Source: Lachnospiraceae bacterium (GTDB lineage: Bacteria > Bacillota > Clostridia > Lachnospirales > Lachnospiraceae). Taken from it: a stretch of 64,000 bases of DNA. The DNA lies in contig JAFRVD010000084.1 of the NCBI GenBank assembly GCA_017441825.1, forward strand, positions 1 to 64,000, written 5' to 3'. The notes beneath the pieces are model-generated. The model made no database searches, was not told where the DNA came from, and saw nothing but the letters and a program-made list of their open reading frames with translations. Positions 43,769 through 52,240 of the stretch are shown here, piece by piece (the first letter of the stretch is position 1; every line of letters begins with the position of its first letter). The position numbers and the translations under genes are program-made.

Positions 43769-43807
43769 ATTTACTGCCTGAAAAATGAGAAAATTCAGGC
43801 AGTAAAT
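43769..43807 (+). terminator. Terminator after sigma/anti-sigma operon 1
   Basis: ATTTACTGCCTGAA (43769-43782) and TTCAGGCAGTAAAT (43794-43807) make a perfect 14-bp stem with an 11-base loop. The following T-run is short, so it may be bidirectional or a stabiliser. TTGACA at 43813-43818 could be part of the promoter of the next gene. Confidence 0.65.
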
Positions 43808-43899
43808 TTATGTTGACACCAGTCAGGTGATGATTATGCGGCACCGGCCGGGCAATGGTTCCGGTGCCTGCGGAAACGGAAAAAGTATGGAGGACTAAC

Positions 43900-45666
43900 G
43901 TGGACCTGAATTTTACGATAGATGAACCTGAGATACTGAGGAGCATTGCCGCTTCAGACTTTGGCGTGACGCCGGAAAATCCGGACAACACAGAAGCGCT
44001 CCAGAGAGCAGTCGATTACATGGCGGAGCATCCCGGCACCCGCCTCATGCTTGAAAAGGCAGTGTACCGTTTCGCAACGGAGAAGCAGATCGTGATCCGC
44101 AACGTCACGGATGGCCTGCTGGACGGCTGCGGCGCGGTGCTTGTCTGGTCCGAGAAGGGCTATTTCAGTGTGGTGAACGTCTGCCGCTTTGTGGTGGAGA
44201 ACATGACTATCGACTGGGACTGGGAGAACCGGTACCGTCTGGCCGATATGATCCGCGTGGTCAGGGCCGATGAGGAGATGGTGGAGATCGAGCACTTCGA
44301 GGTGGACGAAGTCCAGAGGAACGTCTGGAAATCCGTGAACCAGTACGACCCCGTGGACCTGACGCCCGGCGTGGAATTCGGCAAGGAGTATGAGATCAAC
44401 TATTTCCAGCCCTGCGTGCGCTCCATTGAATACCCCGGCGGAAATCACTCTATTGTGCATCACGACGGCCTGCTTCAGGACATGCAGCCTGGCGAAGTCT
44501 ACTGCCTCCGCTATGAGATGTACGGCACGAACGCCTTTGTGGTCCGCGAAAGCCGCCACGTGACGTTCCGGAACGTCACCGTCTGGGCAGTCCCGGGCAT
44601 GGGCTGGATCATCACCTCTGCCACCGCGTACACCCACTTCGACCGCTGTGTTGTGGCAAAGAAGCCCGGCAGGAACTGCAATATCTCCGCCACGGCGGAC
44701 TCCATGCACATCGGGAATTCCGGGGGCTTCGTGATCGTGGAAAACTGCGACTTCTCCTTTGCAGGCGACGATGCCATCAACATCCATGACAACGTGGGCC
44801 TGATTACGGAGAAGATCGATTCGCGGACATATATTGTCCAGACGAGGCTTGTCTGCGAAGAAGGCGATACCATCGGCATCCTTCGGGACGACATCCTGGA
44901 CATGGATTTCCGTGCCATCGTGGAAAAGAAGGAAACCCTGGACGGCCGCCTCCAGAAGATCGTTTTCGACCGGGACCTTCCGGAAGGCTGCGGGGAGAAC
45001 TGGGTCACTTACAATCTGAAGTTCTCCACCATGAATTACATCTTCCGGAACAACTATTTCCATGAAAACCGCGCGAGAGGGCTTCTACTTGGTGCGAGCC
45101 ACGGGCTTGTGGAAAACAACGTCCTCTACAAGACGCAGGGCTCCGCCATCTGGACCGTGGTCGATATCGAGCCGCGGTGGTCGGAGGGCATCGGCGTCCA
45201 TGACCTGACCGTCCGGAACAACAAATTCATCAACTGCGACGTGAATCACTGGGCGTCGTGCGTGTATCTCCGCACGCTGATCCCGGCAGGGGACTCCCCG
45301 TCCCCGGTGTTCCGGGACATCACCTTTGAAAACAATTTCTTTGAGGACTGCTCCGGCTTCGCGATGTCGTTCCGCTCCTGCGGCAACATCACCGTGAAGG
45401 GGAACACCTTTAAACTGACGCACGGGAGGCAGCTCGAGTTACCCGAACGCGGCGCCATAGAGATCGAAAAGTCTTCGGGGATCGAGTTCATCGACAACAC
45501 GGTAGTGAAGACCCCATATTACCGCGGGCCGCTCACGAGGAACCGTTACCCCCACGCAAACAAGGGCCTCATCCGCTGCACACTGGACCGCGAACCGCTC
45601 ACCATCTACACCGATTCGCTGGACGCGTATCACGTCACCGGGACGAAGCTCGTACCGGCAGAATAA
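43900..45666 (+). CDS. Right-handed beta-helix protein, GH110-like glycosidase (tentative)
   Basis: Protein of 588 residues made of parallel beta-helix coils, with many repeats of the Asn-rich pattern VENNVLYKTQGSAIW, VRNNKFINCD and FENNFFEDCSG. The central ADSMHIGNSGGFVIVENCDF and AGDDAINIHDNVG carry the acidic cluster typical of GH110 alpha-1,3-galactosidases and other beta-helix glycosidases. No signal peptide is seen, so it would act on imported oligosaccharides. It starts with GTG at 43900, with GGAGGA about 6 bases before; an in-frame ATG 15 codons upstream lacks support. Substrate is inference. Confidence 0.72.
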   Translation: MDLNFTIDEPEILRSIAASDFGVTPENPDNTEALQRAVDYMAEHPGTRLMLEKAVYRFATEKQIVIRNVTDGLLDGCGAVLVWSEKGYFSVVNVCRFVVENMTIDWDWENRYRLADMIRVVRADEEMVEIEHFEVDEVQRNVWKSVNQYDPVDLTPGVEFGKEYEINYFQPCVRSIEYPGGNHSIVHHDGLLQDMQPGEVYCLRYEMYGTNAFVVRESRHVTFRNVTVWAVPGMGWIITSATAYTHFDRCVVAKKPGRNCNISATADSMHIGNSGGFVIVENCDFSFAGDDAINIHDNVGLITEKIDSRTYIVQTRLVCEEGDTIGILRDDILDMDFRAIVEKKETLDGRLQKIVFDRDLPEGCGENWVTYNLKFSTMNYIFRNNYFHENRARGLLLGASHGLVENNVLYKTQGSAIWTVVDIEPRWSEGIGVHDLTVRNNKFINCDVNHWASCVYLRTLIPAGDSPSPVFRDITFENNFFEDCSGFAMSFRSCGNITVKGNTFKLTHGRQLELPERGAIEIEKSSGIEFIDNTVVKTPYYRGPLTRNRYPHANKGLIRCTLDREPLTIYTDSLDAYHVTGTKLVPAE

Positions 45667-45674
45667 GAAAGAAG

Positions 45675-45709
45675 AAGGTCAGCAGAGAGGATTTCTTTGC
45701 TGACTTTCC
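45675..45709 (+). terminator. Terminator after the beta-helix gene
   Basis: GTCAGCA (45678-45684) pairs with TGCTGAC (45698-45704), extended inside by weaker pairs and outside by A-rich/T-rich ends, followed by TTTCCTTT. Confidence 0.65.
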
Positions 45710-45715
45710 TTTGCC

Positions 45716-45763
45716 TTGACAGGCTAATGGCCGTTAGCTATAATAAAGCTAATAAACATTAGC
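45716..45763 (+). promoter_or_regulatory. TetR-gene promoter with two operators
   Basis: TTGACA (45716-45721), 17-base spacer, TATAAT (45739-45744). The near-palindrome GCTAATGGCCGTTAGC (45723-45738) fills the spacer exactly. A second site, GCTAAT-AAAC-ATTAGC (45748-45763), is perfect and covers the transcription start. Both share GCTAA...TTAGC half-sites, which indicates autorepression by the TetR protein. Confidence 0.8.
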
Positions 45764-45776
45764 GGAAGGAGCAGCC

Positions 45777-46361
45777 ATGACCACAAAGGACAGGATACTG
45801 GACGCAGCACTGACGCTCTTTGCAGAGAACGGCTACGACGGCACGAGCGTTGAGCAGATCGCGCAGATCGTCGGCATCAAGGCTCCGTCTCTTTACAAAC
45901 ACTACAAGGGCAAAGAGGACATCCTGAACGCGCTGATCGATTCCGCGGAGGTGCGGTATGAAGAAATGTTCGGATCTGAGAAGCATATCGGGAAGATCCC
46001 CGAGAGCCGGGAAGAGTTTATACGTGCGACGATGGCCAGGATCTCCTTTACAATGAGCGATCCGATCATCCGAAAGACGCGGATGCTTCTGGTCCAGGAG
46101 CAGTTCAGGAGCGAAAGGATCTCCGAGGTGACTACCAGACACCAGCTGGACGGGGTCCGGCGGATGTTCGCGAAGATCATTCAGGGGATGATGGACAAAG
46201 GGCTTGTCAAAACGGACGACCCCACGCTCCTTGCGGTCGAGCTGACCGCGCCTGCCGTACTGGAGATCGCGAGGTCGGACAGGCAGCCGCAGTACGGACA
46301 AGAGGCTCTGGAAGCCATAGAAAAACATCTGCGCCATTTCTGCGACGTATACATGAAGTGA
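45777..46361 (+). CDS. TetR/AcrR family transcriptional repressor
   Basis: Regulator of 194 residues. The N-terminal HTH (about 1-50) reads RILDAALTLFAENGYDGTSV then QIAQIVGIKAPSLYKHYKGKE, the standard TetR pattern; the C-terminal helical domain binds an unknown ligand. GGAAGGA precedes the ATG, directly after two palindromic operators. The flavodoxin-like gene begins 21 bases downstream, so the operon TetR-flavoprotein (and perhaps the PfkB kinase) is probably its target. Confidence 0.92.
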   Translation: MTTKDRILDAALTLFAENGYDGTSVEQIAQIVGIKAPSLYKHYKGKEDILNALIDSAEVRYEEMFGSEKHIGKIPESREEFIRATMARISFTMSDPIIRKTRMLLVQEQFRSERISEVTTRHQLDGVRRMFAKIIQGMMDKGLVKTDDPTLLAVELTAPAVLEIARSDRQPQYGQEALEAIEKHLRHFCDVYMK

Positions 46362-46382
46362 GAAAATAAAGGAGGTCAACCC

Positions 46383-47066
46383 ATGAAAATACTGGTTTTA
46401 AACGGAAGCCCCAAAAAGAAGAGCGACACATATAGGCTGACGGACGCGTTCCTGAAAGGCCTGAACAAGAACGGCGAACATGAAGTGCATGTGGTCAACG
46501 TCATCGAAAAAAAGATCGCCCCGTGCAGAGGCTGCTTCGGATGCTGGAGCAGGATGGACGGTCACTGTGTGATCGATGACGACCAGAACGAGATTCTGGA
46601 TCTCTACAGGGATTCAGACGTGATCATCTGGAGTTTCCCGCTTTACTGCTACGGCATGCCGTCGCATCTGAAAGCGGTGCTGGACCGCACGATCCCGCTC
46701 GTCAAAATGAAGATGGTACAGCTGCCCGACGGGACGGTTCGCCATGAGGCGCTGGCGGATTTTTCAAGGCTCCATACGGTTGTGATCTGCGGCTGCGGTT
46801 TCCCGAACTGGGAAGGGAACTTTGACGGGCTTAAGAAGACGTGCGAGAACTGCTTCGGAAATCCGGACATCATCTGTGTGCCGGAAGCGCCGATGCTCAA
46901 TATCCCGGAAGCAGCCATCGTCGCAGACCCGCTGCTTGCCCGATTTGAAAAGGCCGGGGAGGAATACGCCGGCACACTGACTCTTTCCGCAGAAACGATC
47001 GCCGGGCTGGAGACGCCGATGATCCCGGCGGAAGCCTATATACAGAACGTAAACAGCGCTCTCTAA
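46383..47066 (+). CDS. Flavodoxin-family NAD(P)H-dependent oxidoreductase
   Basis: FMN-binding protein of 227 residues. The N-terminal ILVLNGSPKKKSDTYRL is the phosphate-binding loop, PCRGCFGCWSRMDGHCVIDD is the Cys-rich segment common in iron-sulfur-type flavoproteins of anaerobes, and FPLYCYGMPSHLKAVLDR is the flavin-binding second loop. Such proteins reduce quinones, nitro compounds or metals. AAAGGAGG lies just before the ATG. It is probably co-transcribed with, and controlled by, the TetR gene 21 bases upstream. Confidence 0.85.
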   Translation: MKILVLNGSPKKKSDTYRLTDAFLKGLNKNGEHEVHVVNVIEKKIAPCRGCFGCWSRMDGHCVIDDDQNEILDLYRDSDVIIWSFPLYCYGMPSHLKAVLDRTIPLVKMKMVQLPDGTVRHEALADFSRLHTVVICGCGFPNWEGNFDGLKKTCENCFGNPDIICVPEAPMLNIPEAAIVADPLLARFEKAGEEYAGTLTLSAETIAGLETPMIPAEAYIQNVNSAL

Positions 47067-47093
47067 TAAACGTATACAGGAGGGATACGAACA

Positions 47094-48005
47094 ATGGAAA
47101 AGAAACCGGAAGTCTACTTATTCGGGCAGATACTGGGTACACATTCCTTCCTGCTGAGGGACGGCTTCCTTCAGCCGGACGAATACGCGGAGATCGGGGA
47201 GAAATATTTTCTTCCGGGCGGGGAAACCGGTACGGCGGCCACAGTGCTGGACTCCCTCGGAGTGCCGGTGAGGATGGACGGCACATGGATCGGCACGGAG
47301 GTCGCGCCGATGCTGAAGGCTTTTTACGAGAACAAGCAGGTGGACCTGTCCAGGCTCCGCTTTATGGAGGACGATCCGGGGATCATGGACTACGTTGTGA
47401 TCGCCGGGCTTGTCCGGTCTCCGATGGGCAGGTTCCAGACGCTTTTCGCTTCCGGAAAGAGGTGGTGGAGCATTCCTTCGGAAGAGGATATTGAAGGCGT
47501 GAGAGTCGCTGCCATCGACCCGTTCTTCGGAGAGGAAACACTTGCGGCGGCCCGGATCTGCCGGAAGCTCAGCATTCCTTACGTCACGATCGACAGCAGG
47601 CACGACTCGGAGCTTCATATAGGTGCGGAAGTGAACGTGGTCTCAAAGGAGTGCACTTCGGAGCACTACAGTGACAAAACTCCCGAGGAGATCATGAAGC
47701 TGATGCAGGCGGAAACGGACGGCCTGACGATCATCACCCAGGGAGCCGGAGACATGCTCTATGCGCGGCGCGGCGAAGAGATCCACAGGATGAAGCCGTT
47801 CCCTGTGGAGGTCAGAAGTACACTGGGCGCCGGGGATACCTTTAAGGCTGGATGCGTCTATGGCCTGCTGCACGGCATGAATGACGAGGAGCTCGTGCGC
47901 TTTGCGAGCGCGTGCTCCGCTGTTGCGATCTCACGCTTCCCGCTTCCCTTAAACCCGCCGAAGCTTCCTGAAGTCCAGGTGTTACTCGGACAGACAGCAC
48001 TGTAA
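47094..48005 (+). CDS. PfkB-family carbohydrate/nucleoside kinase
   Basis: Ribokinase-like sugar kinase of 303 residues. LPGGETGTAATVLDSLG matches the N-terminal PfkB region and STLGAGDTFKAGCVYGLLHG is the C-terminal signature with the catalytic Asp. The family phosphorylates sugars, nucleosides or fructose 6-phosphate. The first part is somewhat divergent (FGQILGTHSF replaces the usual D-x-x start). AGGAGGG precedes the ATG. The gene follows the flavoprotein after 27 bases and precedes a hydrolase gene. Confidence 0.83.
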   Translation: MEKKPEVYLFGQILGTHSFLLRDGFLQPDEYAEIGEKYFLPGGETGTAATVLDSLGVPVRMDGTWIGTEVAPMLKAFYENKQVDLSRLRFMEDDPGIMDYVVIAGLVRSPMGRFQTLFASGKRWWSIPSEEDIEGVRVAAIDPFFGEETLAAARICRKLSIPYVTIDSRHDSELHIGAEVNVVSKECTSEHYSDKTPEEIMKLMQAETDGLTIITQGAGDMLYARRGEEIHRMKPFPVEVRSTLGAGDTFKAGCVYGLLHGMNDEELVRFASACSAVAISRFPLPLNPPKLPEVQVLLGQTAL

Positions 48006-48145
48006 ACTGAAAAAGCGGTTCACGATTGATTTGCGGCAGGAAGCCGCCTGTGATAGAATAAATGCAGCGGATAGAAGGAGACTCCGGATCGCGCTCACAA
48101 TGAATACTTCTATGAAGCGAATCAATACGTGAAGGAGAAAGTACA

Positions 48146-49222
48146 ATGAACAGATGCTTTACTTATCCATATGAAGAAGAGTGGGGAGACGCGAAATACC
48201 TTTCCGGAAACCTGGACTTTAACCTTGAAAAGTTTCAGAGAAGTGAAGCCGGCATGCATCTCATGAATGCCAGAAGCCTGATGACCCGTTTCACAGACGT
48301 GGACGACCCGGCACTTCTGAAGCTCTGGGAGGATATGGGCGTCCGATGCGAGATCCGTGAGACCAAAGGCCGGAAATGGCTTTGCTTTGTCCCGATGGAA
48401 GCGTATACGGAAACTGCCGAAAGGTATCCCGTCATGATGATCTTCCGCCCGGTCGGACTGCTTGCGGAGGCCTTCTACCAGTACATGATCGAGCAGGCCG
48501 CCCAGGGAGAATTCATCGCGATGATCTATTCGGACGAGGATTCGGACGTCAATGAAGTATACTACGACATGCTGCAGGAAGTCCTTCACGATTTCCCGAC
48601 GGATCCTTCCCGCGTGTACATCACGGGGCACTCTCACTACGGCGAGCTTGCGATGGAATTTACGAGAAGGTTCCATGAGCATATCGCGGCCTGCGCGCAG
48701 ATGGGCGACACCGCGGGCATCATTATGAATTTCTACGGGATGACGCAGGAAAAGGTCGAGCTGATGCACAGCTACGACCTGCCGATCGTAAACGTTTCCG
48801 GTACGACGGAGATGGTCGGGATCTTCCCGATCAACCAGGATGCGCCGGGCGTCGCGCCGGATGACCCGATGCGGGGCCGCAGCTTCCCGATGACCCGTGA
48901 ACGGAGGATCGAGGACTGGAAGCGGAGGCTCTACGCGATGCGCTGCCCGGTACCGTCGGACGAAGAGATCATCGCCGCTGGCTGCGACAAGGCGGAGAAA
49001 ATGCTCGGCTTCCCGTGCGACCGCACGGACATCATCTACGCGGAGGGCAGCGAATGCTACATCGGCGACATTAAAAACGTGGACGGAAAGTACCATTTCC
49101 GGACCGTCGCGATGGAGAACATCCCGCATACCACGGTACGCTTCATGCAGGTGCTGGCATGGTCCTACGTCAGGAGATTCGCACGGAACCTGGAAACAGG
49201 GGAGATCGTGGAACGGTACTGA
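48146..49222 (+). CDS. Alpha/beta hydrolase-like protein
   Basis: Protein of 358 residues. The pattern MMIFRPVG, then a long helix, then RVYITGHSHYGELAMEFTRR has the nucleophile elbow G-H-S-H-Y-G of alpha/beta hydrolases, similar in layout to esterases of the PHB-depolymerase/feruloyl esterase type. The lid and C-terminal half (WKRRLYAMRCPVPSDEE, FRTVAMENIPHTTVRF with the probable catalytic His) are present. No signal peptide, so cytoplasmic. GTGAAGGAGAAAGT lies before the ATG. The gap 48006-48145 has a small GCGGC/GCCGC hairpin. Substrate unknown. Confidence 0.68.
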   Translation: MNRCFTYPYEEEWGDAKYLSGNLDFNLEKFQRSEAGMHLMNARSLMTRFTDVDDPALLKLWEDMGVRCEIRETKGRKWLCFVPMEAYTETAERYPVMMIFRPVGLLAEAFYQYMIEQAAQGEFIAMIYSDEDSDVNEVYYDMLQEVLHDFPTDPSRVYITGHSHYGELAMEFTRRFHEHIAACAQMGDTAGIIMNFYGMTQEKVELMHSYDLPIVNVSGTTEMVGIFPINQDAPGVAPDDPMRGRSFPMTRERRIEDWKRRLYAMRCPVPSDEEIIAAGCDKAEKMLGFPCDRTDIIYAEGSECYIGDIKNVDGKYHFRTVAMENIPHTTVRFMQVLAWSYVRRFARNLETGEIVERY

Positions 49223-49242
49223 AATTCAATAAAGATTATCCG

Positions 49243-49274
49243 GAGAGCTTCCTGCAAAAAAACAGGAAGCTCTC
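49243..49274 (+). terminator. Terminator after the alpha/beta hydrolase gene
   Basis: GAGAGCTTCCTG (49243-49254) and CAGGAAGCTCTC (49263-49274) form a perfect 12-bp stem followed by TTTTATTTG. Confidence 0.92.
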
Positions 49275-49357
49275 TTTTATTTGTGACAAAGCCATACCAT
49301 TTCTCGTATATAATGTATGAAGGACCAATATATTCAGCAGCAAAAGGGAAGTTCAAA

Positions 49358-49918
49358 ATGGATGACAGGATGATCGTAGAGCTTTTCTGGCAGAGATCGG
49401 AGAAGGCAATTACAGAAATATCGGCAAAATACGGCAGCTTCTGCCACAGCATTTCATACCGTATCCTGCACAATCATGAGGATGCGGAGGAGTGCGTGAA
49501 TGATACCTGGCTCCGGACGTGGGATTCCATCCCGCCCCGCAGACCGGCGAAGCTGTCCGTATATCTTGGAAAGATCACGCGCAATCTGGCGCTGGACAGG
49601 TATAAGAACTACAGTGCGAAAAAACGGAAAATGACGAGAGCCGCAGAGGCTCTGGAGGAGCTCTCTGAATGCTTGTCCGGCGGCGATAATGTGTCGGAAT
49701 ACATTGATAAACTGGCGCTGACAGAGCTGATCGAAGGCTTTCTCAGCAGGCAGACAGAAGACAGAAGAAGGATCTTCATACGAAGATACTGGCTGTTTGA
49801 CAGTATTCGTGAGATCTCGGCGGCGTATGGAATCAGCGAGACGAATATCTCCACGATCCTGCAGCGTATGAGGGCCCAGTTAAAAAGTGAACTGTTGAAA
49901 GAGGGGATTAAAATATGA
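49358..49918 (+). CDS. Sigma-70 family (ECF-like) RNA polymerase sigma factor, copy 2
   Basis: Sigma factor of 186 residues, the same length as the copy at 42317 and highly similar along its whole length: SYRILHNHEDAEECVNDTWL, ITRNLALDRYKNY, LSGGDNVSEYIDKLALTELI and RRYWLFDSIREISAAYGISE. Regions 2 and 4 are intact. It overlaps a membrane partner gene by 4 bases. A TATAAT at 49309-49314 with TGACAA upstream (19-base spacer) may be the promoter. The two systems probably arose by duplication and may read different signals. Confidence 0.87.
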   Translation: MDDRMIVELFWQRSEKAITEISAKYGSFCHSISYRILHNHEDAEECVNDTWLRTWDSIPPRRPAKLSVYLGKITRNLALDRYKNYSAKKRKMTRAAEALEELSECLSGGDNVSEYIDKLALTELIEGFLSRQTEDRRRIFIRRYWLFDSIREISAAYGISETNISTILQRMRAQLKSELLKEGIKI

Positions 49919-51879
49919 GCAGCATGGATCTTCTTGAAGCGATTGGAGAGATCAGAGACGATCTGGTCTTTGACGTCATAAAGAGCAAGAGTGAAAGCCG
50001 CATCACGAAAGATGCAACTCCGGTACCTGAAAGGCAAAACGCGGATGTCCTTTGGGAAGACGCTGCACCTGAAGATCTGTCCGCCGGTCAGAAAAAGAGA
50101 AGAGCACTGGTGCCGGCTCTCCTGGCTCTGGCAGCGGCTGCCGTTCTTGTGGCGGTGATCCTGAAGCTTGTGCCATCGCCGGGATCCTCTGTCGCTTCGG
50201 ATATTATAGAAGACGCGGAGAATGCTATGCCAAGAAATGTACATATGATGGCAGAACTGTATACCACCGAGGATGCGATTTTCTTTCTGTCCGGTGTACA
50301 GAAGGATGGATATCAGAAATTTATGTATTATGATAAAGCTTCTGGTATCAGCAATGTCCTCTGCGGAAAGCCGGAATGCACACATGATTCAGAAGATTGT
50401 AATGCTGTGCCAGCGGGTAAAGGGGAGTCCGTATTCGGCATGGGAATACAAAAAGAAAAAATCTATTGGATCGCGGACCGGAAAACAAGTAATGGACAAT
50501 ATGATGGGCGATGCCTGTACCGGATGAATCTGGATGGCACCGGACGGGAAGTAGTACGTGTGCTCCTGCCGGAAGAACAACGCAGCGAGATGATCAGTGG
50601 AAACCGCTACGTGGATTATACGGACGATTATGTGATCGTTGGCGGTGCAAATAGTACAATTGAAACGGGAATATACCGTCAGGAGCTGATGCTTCGGGCG
50701 TATTCTCTGACTGATTCGAAGAAAGATCAGACCTTCTTGAAGGAGGAGGTCAACGGTATATTATACTTCTGCATTTCCGGAAATGAGGTGTATTATTCCA
50801 TCACAACCCAGGAAATGCGGGAAGAAGGAGAAGAGTGGAAACAGGCATCCAGGTTACGCGTCTACCGCTATAATATTCAAAAACAAAAAACAGAAGCATT
50901 GTACGATGCTGACGTTCCCTTCTCTTTATGGAATTTCTGTCCGGACGGGGACCGGCTGATCATTTCCACAATGAGTGATCTTTACTCTGTGAATGAAGCT
51001 TGTGTATTGGATTTGACAACCGGAGAAATCAGCAAATCGATTCCGATGGAGGCAGAATTGAGCGGCCTTGGAACCAGTTCCGAAATCGATCAGGGAAAGA
51101 TCATCAGCTATTCTTATCCGCATGGAGACCGGACCAGGTATACGCTTACCGTGAAGGACTTTGATGGAAATGTGCTTTCAGAATGCACAGAAGAAAACAC
51201 AATGACTGGTAAAGATGGAGCTGCAATAACACGCATTCTTGCAGGCTCGGATGCGGATTCTATATATTATATCTTCCGCGAATTAGGCGTCAGCAGAGAA
51301 TTGGAATGGCTGATGGCCTATCCGGTGCGCGGCGGTGAGCCGAAGCTGCTTTATACGAATGCGGAGGAAGAGAAAACGGCCATTGTACCTGAAGAGGAGG
51401 ACATAAATACAGGAGTATCAGAAGATTCGACAGAAACTTCTGATAGCGAGGAAGAAAACACTTTTCGGGTAAAGCTCGAACTGAACGCTGAAAAGATTGG
51501 TGACAGCTACTATATCGATTCCATTGATAATCTTGGGAATTATACATATGCGATCAGCTTCCTGAATAATACAGACTACAATCTTTTGAACTATCGAACG
51601 TTTGTGTATGTGCGTTTTGCATTTAACGGAAAGTTTTATCCGCTCACAGCTGCGGGTTACGGTGGGCGTGGAGGTAAATTCCCGAGTCAAACGTGCGGCC
51701 CGGTTGAGGGTCCTAACTCTTTAGGTGGTTTAGAGCTGATACCCGGGAACTTCGATCATGGGATGACACAGTTCCGCTTAGAAGTAACGGGTACACTGAA
51801 TGGAGAAGATATAACTGTCAGTGATGAAATCACATTGTATCTCAAAGATGAGATGGGTGAGTCAAATACCCCGCCGTAA
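49915..51879 (+). CDS. Membrane partner of sigma factor copy 2 with large external domain
   Basis: Protein of 654 residues. The N-terminal MDLLEAIGEIRDDLVFD and the membrane helix at 64-86 match the partner of sigma copy 1. The external part, about 90-500, has repeated short strands with YDKASGISNVLCGKPECTHD, YRMNLDGTGREVV and MAYPVRGGEPKLLYT, a beta-propeller-like pattern (DUF5050-type). Residues about 520-654 form a separate beta domain. The DNA of this gene becomes less GC-rich after about 50.2 kb. It is likely an anti-sigma sensor; the ligand is unknown. Confidence 0.68.
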   Translation: MSSMDLLEAIGEIRDDLVFDVIKSKSESRITKDATPVPERQNADVLWEDAAPEDLSAGQKKRRALVPALLALAAAAVLVAVILKLVPSPGSSVASDIIEDAENAMPRNVHMMAELYTTEDAIFFLSGVQKDGYQKFMYYDKASGISNVLCGKPECTHDSEDCNAVPAGKGESVFGMGIQKEKIYWIADRKTSNGQYDGRCLYRMNLDGTGREVVRVLLPEEQRSEMISGNRYVDYTDDYVIVGGANSTIETGIYRQELMLRAYSLTDSKKDQTFLKEEVNGILYFCISGNEVYYSITTQEMREEGEEWKQASRLRVYRYNIQKQKTEALYDADVPFSLWNFCPDGDRLIISTMSDLYSVNEACVLDLTTGEISKSIPMEAELSGLGTSSEIDQGKIISYSYPHGDRTRYTLTVKDFDGNVLSECTEENTMTGKDGAAITRILAGSDADSIYYIFRELGVSRELEWLMAYPVRGGEPKLLYTNAEEEKTAIVPEEEDINTGVSEDSTETSDSEEENTFRVKLELNAEKIGDSYYIDSIDNLGNYTYAISFLNNTDYNLLNYRTFVYVRFAFNGKFYPLTAAGYGGRGGKFPSQTCGPVEGPNSLGGLELIPGNFDHGMTQFRLEVTGTLNGEDITVSDEITLYLKDEMGESNTPP

Positions 51880-51944
51880 ACAGCGGGGCATATCCTGGCT
51901 TCTTTCAAAGCTTGTCCGCCCCAGAGGAGTGGGGTATTTGACTC
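51859..51944. repeat. 14-bp inverted repeat spanning the end of the sigma-partner gene
   Basis: GAGTCAAATACCCC (51859-51872) is the exact reverse complement of GGGGTATTTGACTC (51931-51944). Between the arms lies a small CCCCGC...GCGGGG hairpin and the stop codon at 51877-51879. It could be a terminator-like structure or the end of a small non-autonomous element. No poly-U run follows. Confidence 0.6.
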
Positions 51945-52240
51945 CGCGGACGCGCTCGGACGCTTGCAAACAAGTTTGACGCATCCTCACTTTGTCTTCG
52001 CGTGAATAAACTGTAACAGGAAATTATAGAATTTTTGAATCAAATGGCAATTTAAGACAATAATGTATATATGAGGAAAATACTGTGGAATAAATTTGTA
52101 ATCATAGTTGTATTGTTTTGTAGTATACTTTAACATTGGATATTATTTGGCGTAGGGAGGAATATTGGATTCAGGCCAATGATGTTCCCTGATCTGATGA
52201 AGGACAAGGGATTCTGCATTGGAAAGGAGAGCTGCAGTAT
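51945..52240. other. Gene-free stretch before the ABC exporter
   Basis: About 300 AT-rich bases with no coding signal. TATACT at 52124-52129 is a possible -10 element without a good -35. GTAGGGAGGAATATTGGATT at about 52153-52172 contains a ribosome-like site but no open frame of use. The actual gene start at 52241 is preceded by GGAAAGGAG. Confidence 0.4.

Noticed and set aside
43954..45063. Minus-strand open frame of about 370 codons opposite the beta-helix gene
   Set aside because: Composition is typical of an antisense shadow; the plus-strand beta-helix repeats are clear.
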